Source of the DNA: Nocardia nova
Lineage (GTDB): Bacteria > Actinomycetota > Actinomycetes > Mycobacteriales > Mycobacteriaceae
DNA: 64,000 nt
Assembly: GCF_002933465.1 (NCBI RefSeq)
Contig: NZ_PSZE01000006.1
Location: 124,001-188,000 of the forward strand
Direction: 5' to 3'
The notes under the pieces were generated by a model that saw nothing but the letters and a program-made list of their open reading frames with translations, was not told where the DNA came from and did no database searches. Both the position numbers and the translations under genes were made by a program. Numbering within the stretch: the stretch's first letter is position 1; each line of letters begins with the position of its first letter. Below, one piece after another: positions 31,009 to 40,800 of the stretch.

Positions 31009-31335
31009 TCACTTCGCGACGGTCAGCAGGAATACCGCGTCGTCGATCGCCTTCACACTGTGCCGGGCCGAGGGAATGACGAGCAGATCGCCGGGCGAGC
31101 CCTTCCACTCGTTGGTACCGCAGATCAGAATCAATGTTCCGGTCAGGACCTGCAGGGTGGCTTCGCCGTGAGTTTCGTGCTCGGCCAGGCTCTGGCCGGC
31201 GGTCAGCGCGATGAGGGTCTGGCGCAGGCTGTGGGTGTGGCCGCCGTAGAGGGTTTGCGAACTGCGTCCACTCGTGGCGGACGCGGCCAGCTTCAGCTGC
31301 TGGCGAGCCGCCGCCGTCAGCGATTTCTTGTCCAT
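31009..31335 (-). CDS. Cupin-domain protein
   Basis: A single-domain cupin of 108 residues. The start at ATG 31335 is supported by GAGAGGCAG upstream and gives MDKKSLTAAARQQL; an in-frame start further 5' has no such support. Cupin motif 1 is seen as HETHGEATLQVLTGTL, with two His and a Glu that can bind a metal, and motif 2 as GDLLVIPSARHSV with its His. It lies 64 bases upstream of the DyP gene on the same strand and may share its transcript. Small cupins are often metal-binding sensors or isomerases; no specific function can be assigned. Confidence 0.85.
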   Translation of the reverse strand: MDKKSLTAAARQQLKLAASATSGRSSQTLYGGHTHSLRQTLIALTAGQSLAEHETHGEATLQVLTGTLILICGTNEWKGSPGDLLVIPSARHSVKAIDDAVFLLTVAK

Positions 31336-31466
31336 GATCTGCCTCTCGCGGTTCAGCCGGGATCGGGCTGTGGTCACAGGCTGGATATCGCTGAGTATGC
31401 CGGACCCACCTCGCGCGGTCGGCCGTTTCGCCGATGCGATTCGGGTTCGATACCTGCCGGTGCGAT

Positions 31467-31973
31467 TCAGCCGACGGTAGCCGGGGCGGTGTCACGGGCG
31501 AAGCGCCGGATCCGGTAGCGCAGCCCCGACCGCGACTGCGACCAGGGCGCATCCTCCACCAGCCAGTCGCCCTCGATCGCGGGGGCGTAGGCGTCGCCGG
31601 GGATATCGGCGTCGATCTCGGTGACCACCAGGTCGGTCGCGTAATCCATTGCCTGCCGGTAGATTTCGCCGCCACCGATGATCCAGATGGTATCCGCGGC
31701 GGCCAGTGCGATGGCGCTCGCCACCGAATCGGCGCGTTCGGCGCCCGGTGCCGACCACTGGGGTTGCCGCGTGATCACGATATTGCGCCGTCCGGGCAGC
31801 GGCCGGAAGCGCGCGGGCAGCGAATCCCAGGTGCGCCGGCCCATCAGTACCGGATGATCGGCGGTGACCAGTGTGAAATGCGCCATATCCTCGGGCACTC
31901 GCCAGGGAATCGCGTTGTCGGCGCCGATCACGCCGGCCGGAGTCTGCGCCCAGATCAGCCCGATGCGGCTCAT
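31467..31973 (-). CDS. folA: Dihydrofolate reductase
   Basis: NADPH-dependent reduction of dihydrofolate to tetrahydrofolate, 168 residues. Motifs read directly: [17 protein letters not shown], then [15 protein letters not shown] (with the substrate-contacting acidic residue), [11 protein letters not shown], and [14 protein letters not shown] near the C-terminal third. The ATG overlaps the thyA stop codon (ATGA), so the two enzymes of the thymidylate cycle are translated together. The frame is open upstream through thyA, but that extension is a shadow. Confidence 0.97.
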   Translation of the reverse strand: MSRIGLIWAQTPAGVIGADNAIPWRVPEDMAHFTLVTADHPVLMGRRTWDSLPARFRPLPGRRNIVITRQPQWSAPGAERADSVASAIALAAADTIWIIGGGEIYRQAMDYATDLVVTEIDADIPGDAYAPAIEGDWLVEDAPWSQSRSGLRYRIRRFARDTAPATVG

Positions 31974-32782
31974 ACCGCCACCGGCGCCTTGATCGCCGGA
32001 TGATGGCGGTAGTCGAGCACTTCCACGTCTTCGAAGGTGTAGTCGAACAGGCTCGGCGCGGGCCGCAGATGCAACCGCGGGAACGGATACGGCTCGCGGC
32101 GCAGCTGTTCGCGAACCTGCGTCAGATGGTTGTCGTAGATGTGGCAGTCGCCGCCGGTCCAGATGAAATCGCCGGGTTCCAATTCGGTTTGCTGCGCCAC
32201 CATATGGGTCAGCAGGGCATAGCTCGCGATATTGAACGGCACCCCGAGAAATAGGTCCGCGCTGCGCTGATACAGCTGGCAGGACAGTTTTCCGTCCGCG
32301 ACGTGGAATTGGAAGAACGCGTGGCACGGGGCCAGCGCCATCTTGTCCAGGTCCGCTACATTCCATGCCGAGACGATGATCCGGCGAGAATCGGGATCGG
32401 TGCGCAGAGTCTGCAGGACCTGCGCTATCTGGTCGATGTGGGTGCCGTCCGGAGTGGGCCAACTGCGCCACTGGACGCCGTAGACCGGCCCGAGTTCACC
32501 GTGCGCGTCGGCCCATTCGTCCCAGATCGTGACACCGTGCTCATGCAGCCAGCGGATATTGGAATCGCCGCGCAGGAACCACAGCAATTCGTAGACGATC
32601 GACTTCAGATGCACCTTTTTCGTGGTGATCAGTGGGAAGCCGGCGGAGAGGTCGTAGCGCAGCTGATGTCCGAAAATCGAACGCGTACCCGTCCCGGTGC
32701 GGTCGGATTTCGGCGTACCGCGCTCGAGTACCAGCCGCAGCAGATCCTCGTACTGGGTGTCGTTTCCGCGCGCGCCGTCCAT
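31970..32782 (-). CDS. thyA: Thymidylate synthase
   Basis: Methylates dUMP to dTMP using methylene-tetrahydrofolate, producing the dihydrofolate that folA recycles. 270 residues, the normal bacterial length. Seen are [16 protein letters not shown] (phosphate-binding arginine loop), [14 protein letters not shown], the catalytic cysteine in [12 protein letters not shown], and [20 protein letters not shown], which binds dUMP. First gene of the thyA-folA pair. It is divergent from cobF with a 71-base gap that must hold both promoters. Confidence 0.98.
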   Translation of the reverse strand: MDGARGNDTQYEDLLRLVLERGTPKSDRTGTGTRSIFGHQLRYDLSAGFPLITTKKVHLKSIVYELLWFLRGDSNIRWLHEHGVTIWDEWADAHGELGPVYGVQWRSWPTPDGTHIDQIAQVLQTLRTDPDSRRIIVSAWNVADLDKMALAPCHAFFQFHVADGKLSCQLYQRSADLFLGVPFNIASYALLTHMVAQQTELEPGDFIWTGGDCHIYDNHLTQVREQLRREPYPFPRLHLRPAPSLFDYTFEDVEVLDYRHHPAIKAPVAV

Positions 32783-32853
32783 GTCCGCAAGCCTAGCCTT
32801 CGGGCGACCACCGCTCTCATCGCGTGGTGGTCGGCTGGCTAGCCTGGGGCACC

Positions 32854-33606
32854 GTGCGCATGCTCTATGTGATCGGAATCGGCGCCGGGGATCCCCGGCA
32901 GGTGACCGTGCAGGCGGTCGAGGCGATTCGGCAGGTCGACACGTTCTTCGTCATCGGCAAGGGGGAGGCCAAGCGGGAACTGACCGAGGTCCGCGCCGCG
33001 ATTCTCGCCGCACACGCCGATCCGGAGCATCGCGTGGTGGCCATCGCCGATCCGCCGCGCGAACGCACGGTCGAGGGCGCCGCCGATTATCGCGAGGTGG
33101 TCGAGGACTGGCATCGCCGCCGCGCCGAATTGCTGGCCGAGGCGTTCGATGCCACCGAGGGGGTCGGCGGCATTCTGGTCTGGGGCGATCCCTCGCTCTA
33201 CGACAGCACCCTGCGGATGGTGCAGCGAGTGCTGGACGCGGGAACGCGATTCGAGTACGCGGTGATCCCGGGCGTCACCAGTGCCCAGGCCCTGGCGGCG
33301 GCCCACCGCATCGTGCTGCACGAGATCGGCGAGCCGGTGCACATCACCACCGGTCGCCGCGTGCGCGCCGAGGGCGTGGCGGCGGACGGGCCGACGCTGG
33401 TGATGCTCGACGGCGAGTGTTCGTTCACGCAGGTGCCGGGCGACGATCTGCACATCTGGTGGGGCGCCTACCTGGGGATGCCGGACGAGACGTTGATCGA
33501 GGGTCCACTGCGTGCGGTGGAGGGGCGAATCGTGCGGCGTCGCAACGAGCTTCGGGAGGCGAAGGGGTGGGTGATGGACATATACCTTTTGCGCAGAGTC
33601 GGTTAG
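32854..33606 (+). CDS. cobF: Precorrin-6A synthase (deacetylating)
   Basis: S-adenosylmethionine-dependent methyltransferase of aerobic cobalamin synthesis, methylating C-1 of precorrin-5 with loss of acetate. About 250 residues from GTG 32854, giving the typical start [14 protein letters not shown]; an upstream in-frame GTG (32824) is less likely. SAM-binding motifs are GIGAGDP at the N-terminus and [11 protein letters not shown] (about residues 108-118), with [15 protein letters not shown] following as in the CobF/CbiF fold. It stands alone here, without other cob genes in the window. Confidence 0.93.
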   Translation: MRMLYVIGIGAGDPRQVTVQAVEAIRQVDTFFVIGKGEAKRELTEVRAAILAAHADPEHRVVAIADPPRERTVEGAADYREVVEDWHRRRAELLAEAFDATEGVGGILVWGDPSLYDSTLRMVQRVLDAGTRFEYAVIPGVTSAQALAAAHRIVLHEIGEPVHITTGRRVRAEGVAADGPTLVMLDGECSFTQVPGDDLHIWWGAYLGMPDETLIEGPLRAVEGRIVRRRNELREAKGWVMDIYLLRRVG

Positions 33607-33737
33607 CCGCCCTTCGTTCCGCGGATATCTCCGAAATAGCTCCAAAATTGCTGTGGAATAAATCCATACGAATGTGATCCACGCCACCGGCCGGTTCGAA
33701 TCACTGTCAATCGATCGAAATCCGACTGGAGGTTTTC

Positions 33738-34691
33738 ATGGCAGGGCAGCATTCGGCGGCATCGGGACAGTGGTGCCGGCGCGTTGGTTCCTCACTCGTC
33801 ATCGGCGCGTTGCCACTGACCGTGGCACTGTGGCAGACAGGTGTGGCGGGGGCGGCCGCGCCGACCACCGATTCGGGTGCGGCACCGGCGACGGGGATGC
33901 TGCCGGAGGCCGGAACCGTCGCCGCCGGCGTATCGAACGCGGCGGATGCGGTGGCCCGCGCGGTCGCGCAGGCCAACCCGTGGCAGTTCCAGCCGAGCGC
34001 GGCGACCGACCCGGCCGTCCCGCCGTTCGCCGCGCCGATCGCCGATGCGGAACCGAATGCCACCACCGCCGACGCCACCGTGCCGGCCGCGGGCACCTTC
34101 TCGTCGAACCGTAACGCCGCGAACAGCACTCGGGCGGTCCCCGATCTGACCGCCCCGGCCATGGTGAACCCGGACGCACTGCATATGCCCGATCTCGCCC
34201 ATCCCGCGCCGCCGGTGGCGCCGATCAAGGCGCCCGACGGCACGATCCGGATCGGTTCGGTCGTCACGCCCCGGCCCGATTTCCTCGATCCGCAGTTGAC
34301 CGCGCAGATCAACGATTCGGCCGCGCAGGCCGAGGCGGGGCTGGCGCAGACCCTGGACTCCGCCGGGTTCGAGCCGTCGCGCTCGGACCGCATCGCCGCG
34401 GACACCCTCGGCGGCGCGGTGATCGGGTCCAGCGTCGGCAATATCGTCAGCAGCCCCATCGCGAGCACCAGCGCGATGATCGGCGCGGTCGCCGGTCTGA
34501 TCGCCGGGGTTCCGTTCCTGCCCGCCGGCCTGGTCGTCATGCCGATCGTCGGCGCCGCCATCGGTTATGCGGTGATCGCGGCGCCTGCCGCCGCCGCGGG
34601 TGCCGCGATCGGCGCCGGCGTGGGCGCGATCGAGGGTGCGGTGGTCCCCGGTGTCGCCACGCCGCAGCAGACGGGTCCCGCTCAGATGTGA
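33738..34691 (+). CDS. Exported protein of unknown function with glycine/alanine-rich hydrophobic C-terminus
   Basis: A 317-residue protein with a strong ribosome site (GGAGG, 33728-33732). The N-terminus has a signal peptide: basic RR near residue 14, hydrophobic LVIGALPLTVALW, and a likely AGA-A cleavage around residue 40. The middle is low-complexity and rich in Ala, Pro, Thr and Asp. The last 110 residues contain a run of small-residue hydrophobic segments (LIAGVPFLPAGLVVMPIVGA and IAAPAAAAGAAIGAGVGAI) that could insert into a membrane or the mycolate layer. No enzyme motif was seen. The 131-base region upstream is AT-rich and probably carries its promoter. It resembles lineage-specific exported proteins of mycolate actinomycetes. 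Confidence 0.75.
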   Translation: MAGQHSAASGQWCRRVGSSLVIGALPLTVALWQTGVAGAAAPTTDSGAAPATGMLPEAGTVAAGVSNAADAVARAVAQANPWQFQPSAATDPAVPPFAAPIADAEPNATTADATVPAAGTFSSNRNAANSTRAVPDLTAPAMVNPDALHMPDLAHPAPPVAPIKAPDGTIRIGSVVTPRPDFLDPQLTAQINDSAAQAEAGLAQTLDSAGFEPSRSDRIAADTLGGAVIGSSVGNIVSSPIASTSAMIGAVAGLIAGVPFLPAGLVVMPIVGAAIGYAVIAAPAAAAGAAIGAGVGAIEGAVVPGVATPQQTGPAQM

Positions 34692-34719
34692 TCCGACTCG
34701 CGTTCGGTGCTCCGGACGG

Positions 34720-34744
34720 CCGCGTTCTCCCGGTGGGAACGCGG
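34720..34744 (+). terminator. Hairpin after the exported-protein gene
   Basis: CCGCGTTC (34720-34727) pairs exactly with GAACGCGG (34737-34744) across a 9-base loop, 29 bases after the stop codon. No T run follows, so it may be a weak or T-less terminator. A second 8-bp inverted repeat follows (34746-34785). Confidence 0.45.
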
Positions 34745-34745
34745 T

Positions 34746-34785
34746 CGTTCGCATCGGCGGGGCCGTCCCGCTCGCCGTGCGAACG
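34746..34785. repeat. Second inverted repeat in the same gap
   Basis: CGTTCGCA (34746-34753) and TGCGAACG (34778-34785) are exact reverse complements with a 24-base GC-rich spacer. GAACGCGG of the first hairpin recurs at 34781-34788. The whole 130-base gap before the glycosylase gene is thus highly structured; it may be tandem terminators or a regulatory site. Confidence 0.4.
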
Positions 34786-34821
34786 CGGCCGATTGTCGGT
34801 GGCCGCCGGTAAGCTGCGGGA

Positions 34822-35688
34822 ATGCCCGAGTTGCCGGAGATCATGGCGCTCGAACAGTTTCTGGTCGAGCATGCCGTCGGAGCGGTCGTCGGGCGGGTCG
34901 ACGTCGCGGCGCTGAGTGTGCTGAAGACGTTCGATCCGCCGGTGACCGCGCTGTCGGGGCGCGACGTCACCGGTGCCGGGCACTGGGGTAAACATCTGGG
35001 CCTCGACTGCGACGGCCTGTGGTTGATCACGCATCTGTCCCGCGGCGGCTGGCTGCGCTGGATCGACGAACCGGGCGCCGCGCCGCCGAAACCGGGTAAA
35101 GGCCCGCTCGCACTGCGGGTCCATTTCTTCACCCGCGAGGGCGCGACACCCGCCTTCGATCTCACCGAGGCGGGCACCAAGAAACGGCTCGCGGTCTGGA
35201 TCACCGAGGACCCGCGGTCGGTACCGGGCATCGCCCGGCTGGGCCCCGACGCGCTCGAGATCTCCGAGGACCGCTTCGCCGAACTCCTCGCCGGCACCTC
35301 GCAAAGGTTGAAGACCGTGCTGGCCGATCAAACCATGCTGGCCGGCATCGGCAATGCCTACTCCGACGAGATCCTGCACGCCGCCCGGCTCTCACCCTTC
35401 GCCACCGCATCCACGCTCGGCGCGGACAAGGTCGCCGAGTTGTATCGGGCCATGCGCGGAATCCTCACCGACGCGATCACCCGCTCCGTCGGCGAGGACG
35501 CGGCCCGGCTCAAGGGGGAGAAGCGCTCCGGCATGCAGGTTCACGCGCGGACCGGACTGCCGTGCCCGGTCTGCGGTGACACCGTGCGGGAGGTCGCCTA
35601 CGCCGACAAATCGTTCCAGTACTGCCCGACCTGTCAGACCGGCGGCAAAATCCTCGCCGACCGGCGCATGTCCCGGCTGCTCAAGTAG
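34822..35688 (+). CDS. Fpg/Nei-family DNA glycosylase/AP lyase
   Basis: Base-excision repair enzyme removing oxidised bases and nicking the abasic site, 288 residues. The N-terminus MPELPE provides the catalytic proline (after Met removal) and Glu-3. The helix-two-turn-helix segment QTMLAGIGNAYSDEILHAARL is near residues 173-194. A C-terminal zinc finger shows paired cysteines CPVC and CPTC spaced by 22 residues. A conserved Lys lies in HWGKHLGL. Whether it prefers 8-oxoguanine (Fpg) or oxidised pyrimidines (Nei) cannot be fixed by eye. Confidence 0.95.
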   Translation: MPELPEIMALEQFLVEHAVGAVVGRVDVAALSVLKTFDPPVTALSGRDVTGAGHWGKHLGLDCDGLWLITHLSRGGWLRWIDEPGAAPPKPGKGPLALRVHFFTREGATPAFDLTEAGTKKRLAVWITEDPRSVPGIARLGPDALEISEDRFAELLAGTSQRLKTVLADQTMLAGIGNAYSDEILHAARLSPFATASTLGADKVAELYRAMRGILTDAITRSVGEDAARLKGEKRSGMQVHARTGLPCPVCGDTVREVAYADKSFQYCPTCQTGGKILADRRMSRLLK

Positions 35689-35689
35689 G

Positions 35690-37195
35690 TCAGACCAGCG
35701 CGGGAACCCGGACCCCGTGCCACGCAAGGCGTTTCGCACGATCCGGATCGACCTCCACCCGAGCCGGGCTGTCGATGATGCGGGTGCTGCGGCGCTGCTC
35801 GGTGTACTGCGGCCAGGACGGCAGCGGCTCGCCCTTGCGCGCGAACGAGAGCCAGTTGTCCTGGAATTCGCGCTGCACCGCGAGGAAGTCCCGATAGCCG
35901 CCGGCCGCGGTGAGCCCGCGCCCGATGGGGCTGTCCACCCCACCGAACACCGGGATCAGATCGAGGGCGTGGGTGGCGCCGAAGCCGGCCAGCCGGACCG
36001 CGCGCGGCGCGTAGTCGAGCCGATAGGCGTAGGTCGGGGCGTGGCGGCTGTGGCCCTCGAGCACCTCTACGGTGGGCCGCCAGAAGACGAAGTCGCCGCC
36101 CATGCGCACGGCGGTCCGCCGCGACGGATACCCGGGATAGGCTGCCACGACCCGCTTCTCGAGGTCGGCGTCGCCACATCGCGACAGCGCCACATGCAGT
36201 TGTTCGGCGGTGGTGGGCAGGGAGCGATCGAAGCGTTTGAACAGCGTCGCCTCGTCGCGGTTGGTGCCGATGATCAGCGGGACGGCGTGGGCGCGCCCGG
36301 CGGCGATGGCATCGATCGGATCCATCGGCAGAAAGTCGCCGTCGACGACCGGGGCGGCGGGGAAGCTGCCCGGCTGCCGCCACAGCACATCGCCGATCGC
36401 GCGATCGGCGGCCTTGCGGATGTCGTTCGCACCGGCCGTGCTCAGCGCCTCGGCCGCCTGTTCCGGTGTGGCGCCGAGATTGTCGACGCAGCGCCGGGCG
36501 AAGATCCGCGCCGCCTCGGCCGTCAGCGACCAGTCCGCCGGCGCGCTCTGCGCGATGCCGCGATGGAACAGTCCGGCCGCGGCGGGGGTGGCGAGCAGGC
36601 CGACGACCGCGTGTGCGCCTGCCGATTCGCCGAAAATGGTCACATTGTTCGGATCGCCGCCGAAGGCCGCGATATTGCGTTGCACCCACTGCAGCGCCGC
36701 CACCTGGTCGCGCAGACCCAGATTCGATTCGAACGGCCTTGTCTCCGTGGAGAATTCACCGAAGTCGACATAGCCGAAGGCACCCAGCCGATAGTTGAAC
36801 GACACGACGATCACATCGCCGCGCAATGCCAGCCGGGCGCCGGAGTACAACCGCAGCGCCGAGGTGCCCAGCACATAACCGCCACCGTGGATGAACACCA
36901 TGACCGGCCGGGGTGTGGTGGCCGGTTCCGCGGGCGCGGTGACGTTCAGGGTCAGGCAGTCCTCACTTGTCGGCTGCGGGCCGCGGGGTCCGATGCGGGC
37001 GCCGTCACGCTGCTGCATCGCGGCGAAACCGTATTCGGTGGCCATGCGCACGCCGGACCAGCTCTCGACGGGCTGCGGCGCGCGGAATCGCAAATCACCG
37101 ACGGGCGGCGCGGCAAAGGGAATCGAACGCCACTGCGCGATGCGGCGCCGCCTGAGACCGCGGACAACGCCGTCGGCGGTCGTGATGTCAACCAT
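35690..37195 (-). CDS. Type-B carboxylesterase/lipase family protein
   Basis: Serine hydrolase of the alpha/beta fold, 501 residues from ATG 37195 (MVDITTADGVVRGL); an in-frame start 22 codons upstream is unsupported. Motifs are SEDCLTLNV, the oxyanion segment FIHGGGYVLG, the nucleophile elbow FGESAGAHAV (Ser near residue 189), the acidic residue in GTNRDEATLF and the His in GATHALDLIPVFGG. No signal peptide, so it is probably cytoplasmic. It converges on the glycosylase gene with a single base between the stops. The natural ester substrate is unknown. Confidence 0.94.
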   Translation of the reverse strand: MVDITTADGVVRGLRRRRIAQWRSIPFAAPPVGDLRFRAPQPVESWSGVRMATEYGFAAMQQRDGARIGPRGPQPTSEDCLTLNVTAPAEPATTPRPVMVFIHGGGYVLGTSALRLYSGARLALRGDVIVVSFNYRLGAFGYVDFGEFSTETRPFESNLGLRDQVAALQWVQRNIAAFGGDPNNVTIFGESAGAHAVVGLLATPAAAGLFHRGIAQSAPADWSLTAEAARIFARRCVDNLGATPEQAAEALSTAGANDIRKAADRAIGDVLWRQPGSFPAAPVVDGDFLPMDPIDAIAAGRAHAVPLIIGTNRDEATLFKRFDRSLPTTAEQLHVALSRCGDADLEKRVVAAYPGYPSRRTAVRMGGDFVFWRPTVEVLEGHSRHAPTYAYRLDYAPRAVRLAGFGATHALDLIPVFGGVDSPIGRGLTAAGGYRDFLAVQREFQDNWLSFARKGEPLPSWPQYTEQRRSTRIIDSPARVEVDPDRAKRLAWHGVRVPALV

Positions 37196-37211
37196 GAGCC
37201 GATCGTAACCG

Positions 37212-37457
37212 TTACTGCAGGTACCCCTCGACCTGCTTGACGGGGCTGGCCTGGGCCTCATCGGGGTTGCCGCCCTGGTCGATGCGGGCCCGCCGCTGGC
37301 GCAGCAAGTCCCAGCACTGATCCAGCATCACCTCGAGATCGGCCAGCTTGGCCCGCTCGGTCTCGGGATCGAGTTCCCCGCTGGTGGCCTTGGACCGCAG
37401 CTGATGCTCCTGCTTCACCAGGTCCTGGATGTGGGCAAGGATGTCCTGTTCGGTCAT
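37212..37457 (-). CDS. DUF2630 family protein
   Basis: An 81-residue, highly charged, probably all-helical protein (MTEQDILAHIQDLVKQEHQL at the start, then KLADLEVMLDQCWDLLRQRR). This pattern is recognised as DUF2630, a small actinobacterial family of unknown function. It ends 16 bases before the esterase start, so the two are likely in one transcript. Confidence 0.85.
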   Translation of the reverse strand: MTEQDILAHIQDLVKQEHQLRSKATSGELDPETERAKLADLEVMLDQCWDLLRQRRARIDQGGNPDEAQASPVKQVEGYLQ

Positions 37458-37803
37458 GAAGCCATGGTACGGCGAGGGTCAGGGCGTGGTGCGGCACTGC
37501 CAGTGCACCACTTTCGAAGAACTTGGCGAGGTTCAGGTCCGACGGCAACCGCTGTAGTCGCTGGGCGCGGTCGATATGCGCGGCGATCTCGGCCAAGGTC
37601 GGGTAGCTGCCGTCGCCCGCCGCACGGTTCTCTAGCAGATGCAGGATTCGTTCCAGGTCCTGGGGCAGCTGTGCCCGATTGCCGGTGAGGGCGATGCCGA
37701 CTCGGCTTGACTGCTCAACGCCCACATGGTCCGGTTGCTTCCGTCCGCGCCACATTGATCACGTGTGCCTACTGGATCGGGCTGAGGGTACTGCTCGAAT
37801 CGG
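37458..37803 (-). other. 346-base gap downstream of the giant ORF; possible remnant coding segment
   Basis: No confident gene. On the minus strand an open frame starts at ATG 37755 and reads through a plausible helical stretch (LPQDLERILHLLENRAAGDG, then LPSDLNLAKFFESGALAVP). It then continues out of frame through the DUF2630 gene to 37258 without its own stop. This could be a small gene damaged by a frameshift near 37480-37500 or a chance frame. It occupies the place where a toxin immunity gene would be expected. Confidence 0.3.
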
Positions 37804-40800
37804 TCAAGCGTGATTTCTGGATTCCGGGCCGAATCCCTCGGCCCAGGCCATGTGGGATTCGGCGTCACGACGCACGGATTGCGCGGCGGCCTCCACGTCG
37901 GCCAAACGGACTGCGAGACCATCCAGGTAGACCTCGGTCAGTGTTTGTCCGACGGTGTCGCTCTCCGGGTCGACGACCCAGCTGTCGTCGAGCGCATCGG
38001 GGGTGACCTGCCGCATCTGCGCGTGCAAGAGCAGCTTGGTCAACTTGTCTAGGGTGTCGAGATCGCGAGCCATCCGGTCGGCCGAGAAGCCCATTTCGCG
38101 GAATCGGCGAAGGTGCTCATACCTCGAGGCAATCACCTTGCGCCAGTCGCTCGGAGTCAATTGGTCGTACGGGTGCGGGAGGTTGCGGGCGCCTGGAAGA
38201 TTGAGTCTTTCGGCCAGTATGTCCCGCAGTGTGGTGAGCGTCGATACCGCCTCTGCGTTATCGGCCGGGGTGTTGTACCAAGCGTGCGCTTCGATCTGGA
38301 CGAGGTTGTCGATCACGTCCTGGTACCACTCGGCTCGGTTGCGCCGATCGTATGCCGCTTTCGACATGAGCGTCCGTTCCCGGACCGCCATGAGCTCCGC
38401 ACGCGGAATGTAGTGCTTCCACCACTCGATCTTTCCGTTCACGGCTTTGGCGTAGTGAAGGGTGAATCCCCCTGGCGGTAGCGCGTCCTGATACGCGTTC
38501 CCGTTGTCGATCGGCCGAACGATGAAACCGAACTGGAGCCGCCAGTTCTTGCTCCCGCTCTCGTGTCTGTCCCAGGGGCGAACAAGCGCATCGCCCCGAC
38601 CGAGACGCTGCCCCGTCGGAGTGTGGAAGAAGTCTCGCCAAGCATCTTCGAGATCCCCGAATATGTTGCTCGCGTCGAATCCTGGCACATACTCGATGAG
38701 CAGCACGAGTTCGCTGCCGCCAGGCACGATTTCATCCGCGCCCAGTACCGCGGCAGGCCGCGAGCCGGCGTCCGCGAGGGTGATGGACGCGAGCTTCTCG
38801 GCGTCGCGCTGATCGATGTCGCGTACCTTCTTCTCGATGTGACGAAATCCGTTGCGGTAGTAGACAAGGCATACTCCCGCGGACATCGTCGAGTCTCCGG
38901 TATTGCCTTTCAGGTGCTCGCGAGCGCTCTCACCCGACGCAAGGGCCTCTGCGCACTTCTCGGCGAACGTCCTTTCGTCGGCCAGGTCCTTACGCCACCA
39001 GACGTGGTCGCGGTCGCGGTAGTAGTGGGCGGTGCGCTCCGGGTCTGGATGTGCTCCGGATATCGTTTCCACGACGAGGTGTCCCCGGTCGTCGATACGA
39101 ACATGCCAGTACTCGATCGACACCCCGTTTTTCGGAGCCTGTCGGCGGAACCCAGGCACCTGCAGGTCCAGCAGCGCATGTTGATCGCGCAGTGGCGATG
39201 CGACGATCACTCGGCCGCCCGGGGTGTATCCGATCGCTTCCACAACCTGTCCGTCGTCATCGATGAACGGGCTCACTCCGGCAGCTGCGAACAGCTCCGG
39301 TACGGCCATTATCGCGAGCGCTGTGCGAACCTCGTCCAGGTATGTTTTCGCGGCTTCGAGATGCCGGGGCAGCGAGCGGACCCGCGCATCCAGTTCGGAA
39401 ATCGCGTCTTGATGGTCGAGCAACTCGGTCAACGCATCGTCGGCTACGAGCCGGCGTAGAACCGATTCGAATCCCCGGCGCTGTCGAATCCGCAGCGCTT
39501 GGACCGCGCGCGCGATTGCCTCGGGTTCGCGCTGCTGCAGCTTCGTCGCATCCAGGCCGAGCGCCTCCGCCGGTTGCACCGCATAGGTGACCACGTCCTG
39601 GGCGTCCGCCTCAGCAGCACGAAGCGCCCGACCGAGAGCGGGGGAAAGCTCGATGGGGCCCGGAGTCGAGACATCAGGGAGATTCTGGTCGCCCGTTGAG
39701 GGCGCGGGTGTGCTTCGCTCGGCGGCGGGGGTGCCGGTGTTCGTTCGGCTCCGCGGCGACTGTGCCGCCGGATCAGGTTGCGCCTCTACCGGATCCCATG
39801 GCATGCCGTCGTCCGGGCGGTGGTGATACGCGTTCGGATCGGGTGCTCGTCGCCGGTTCTTTTTCCGCGGCAGATCGAGCGCATCTTCGGTGGACAACGG
39901 ATTTCCCGGTGCGGCGGAAGCAGCGGACCGGTGCCGACGCCACGGTGTTTCCGAAGCGGGAGGAGCCGATTCCGAAGTGATGGGGCGCGGCTCGTCGGCC
40001 GTGAGCGACGCGGGCGCCGGAGTTGGATTGTCGCTGAAGCCGTCCGGACGGTGATCGAACCCCTTCGTCCACATGGATTCTGCGGGAATGCGGCCAACCG
40101 TGTCGATGGGGAACGCATCTATGACGTTGGCGATCAAAGGCACCCGGGCGATCGCCGCCGGTGAATGGCGGGGCAGAACGGCCTCGCGCACGATCCGGAC
40201 ATAGCCCTCGGCTTCCGGGTGGTTGCGGCGGTGTAGATAATGGCCCAAGTCGTAGTCGCCCGCGAGCAGCTCGTGCGTGGTCGACACGAATTGCCAGAGT
40301 GCATCGTCCACGGGCGCAGACCCGCCTGCCCGTTGGCGAAGGTGCCCACGCAGAGCGCGGTCGAGGATCTCAGGGGCGGCATCGGGCGGCGCGGCCAGCG
40401 CTTCCGCGACGACCGAGGTGAACCAGTGGGCAATCCGATTCTTCGGCGAAGAGCTCGTGCCGTGGAACCGGTCGCGCAACTGCGTGGCGTGTCGCAGTTG
40501 ATGCGGCTCGATCCAATGGTTCAGGAAGCGGTCGTACACGGGTCGGCACGCGATCTGGCGGAGCAAGCTGTCGCCCGCGTACCGAGCCCGGTAGTACGCT
40601 CGTGCCTGGCGGAGCAGGTCTCGGCAGCCCGGGTAATTCATCCCGTACAACCCGTCTCGGGGAATCGGGTTGAAGTACTGGAATTCACCGGGCGTCAGGC
40701 ACTTTTCAGTCAGATCGCGATCGACCTGCAATACCGGGCGCGCCGCGACCAGTGCAAGGTACAGGTACTGGGGCAGCTCGTCCAGTGAAAGCTCGCGCTG

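Noticed and set aside
29895..31079. 394-codon plus-strand frame opposite the DyP gene
   Set aside because: The minus strand carries clear DyP motifs and the targeting peptide; the plus-strand translation has none.
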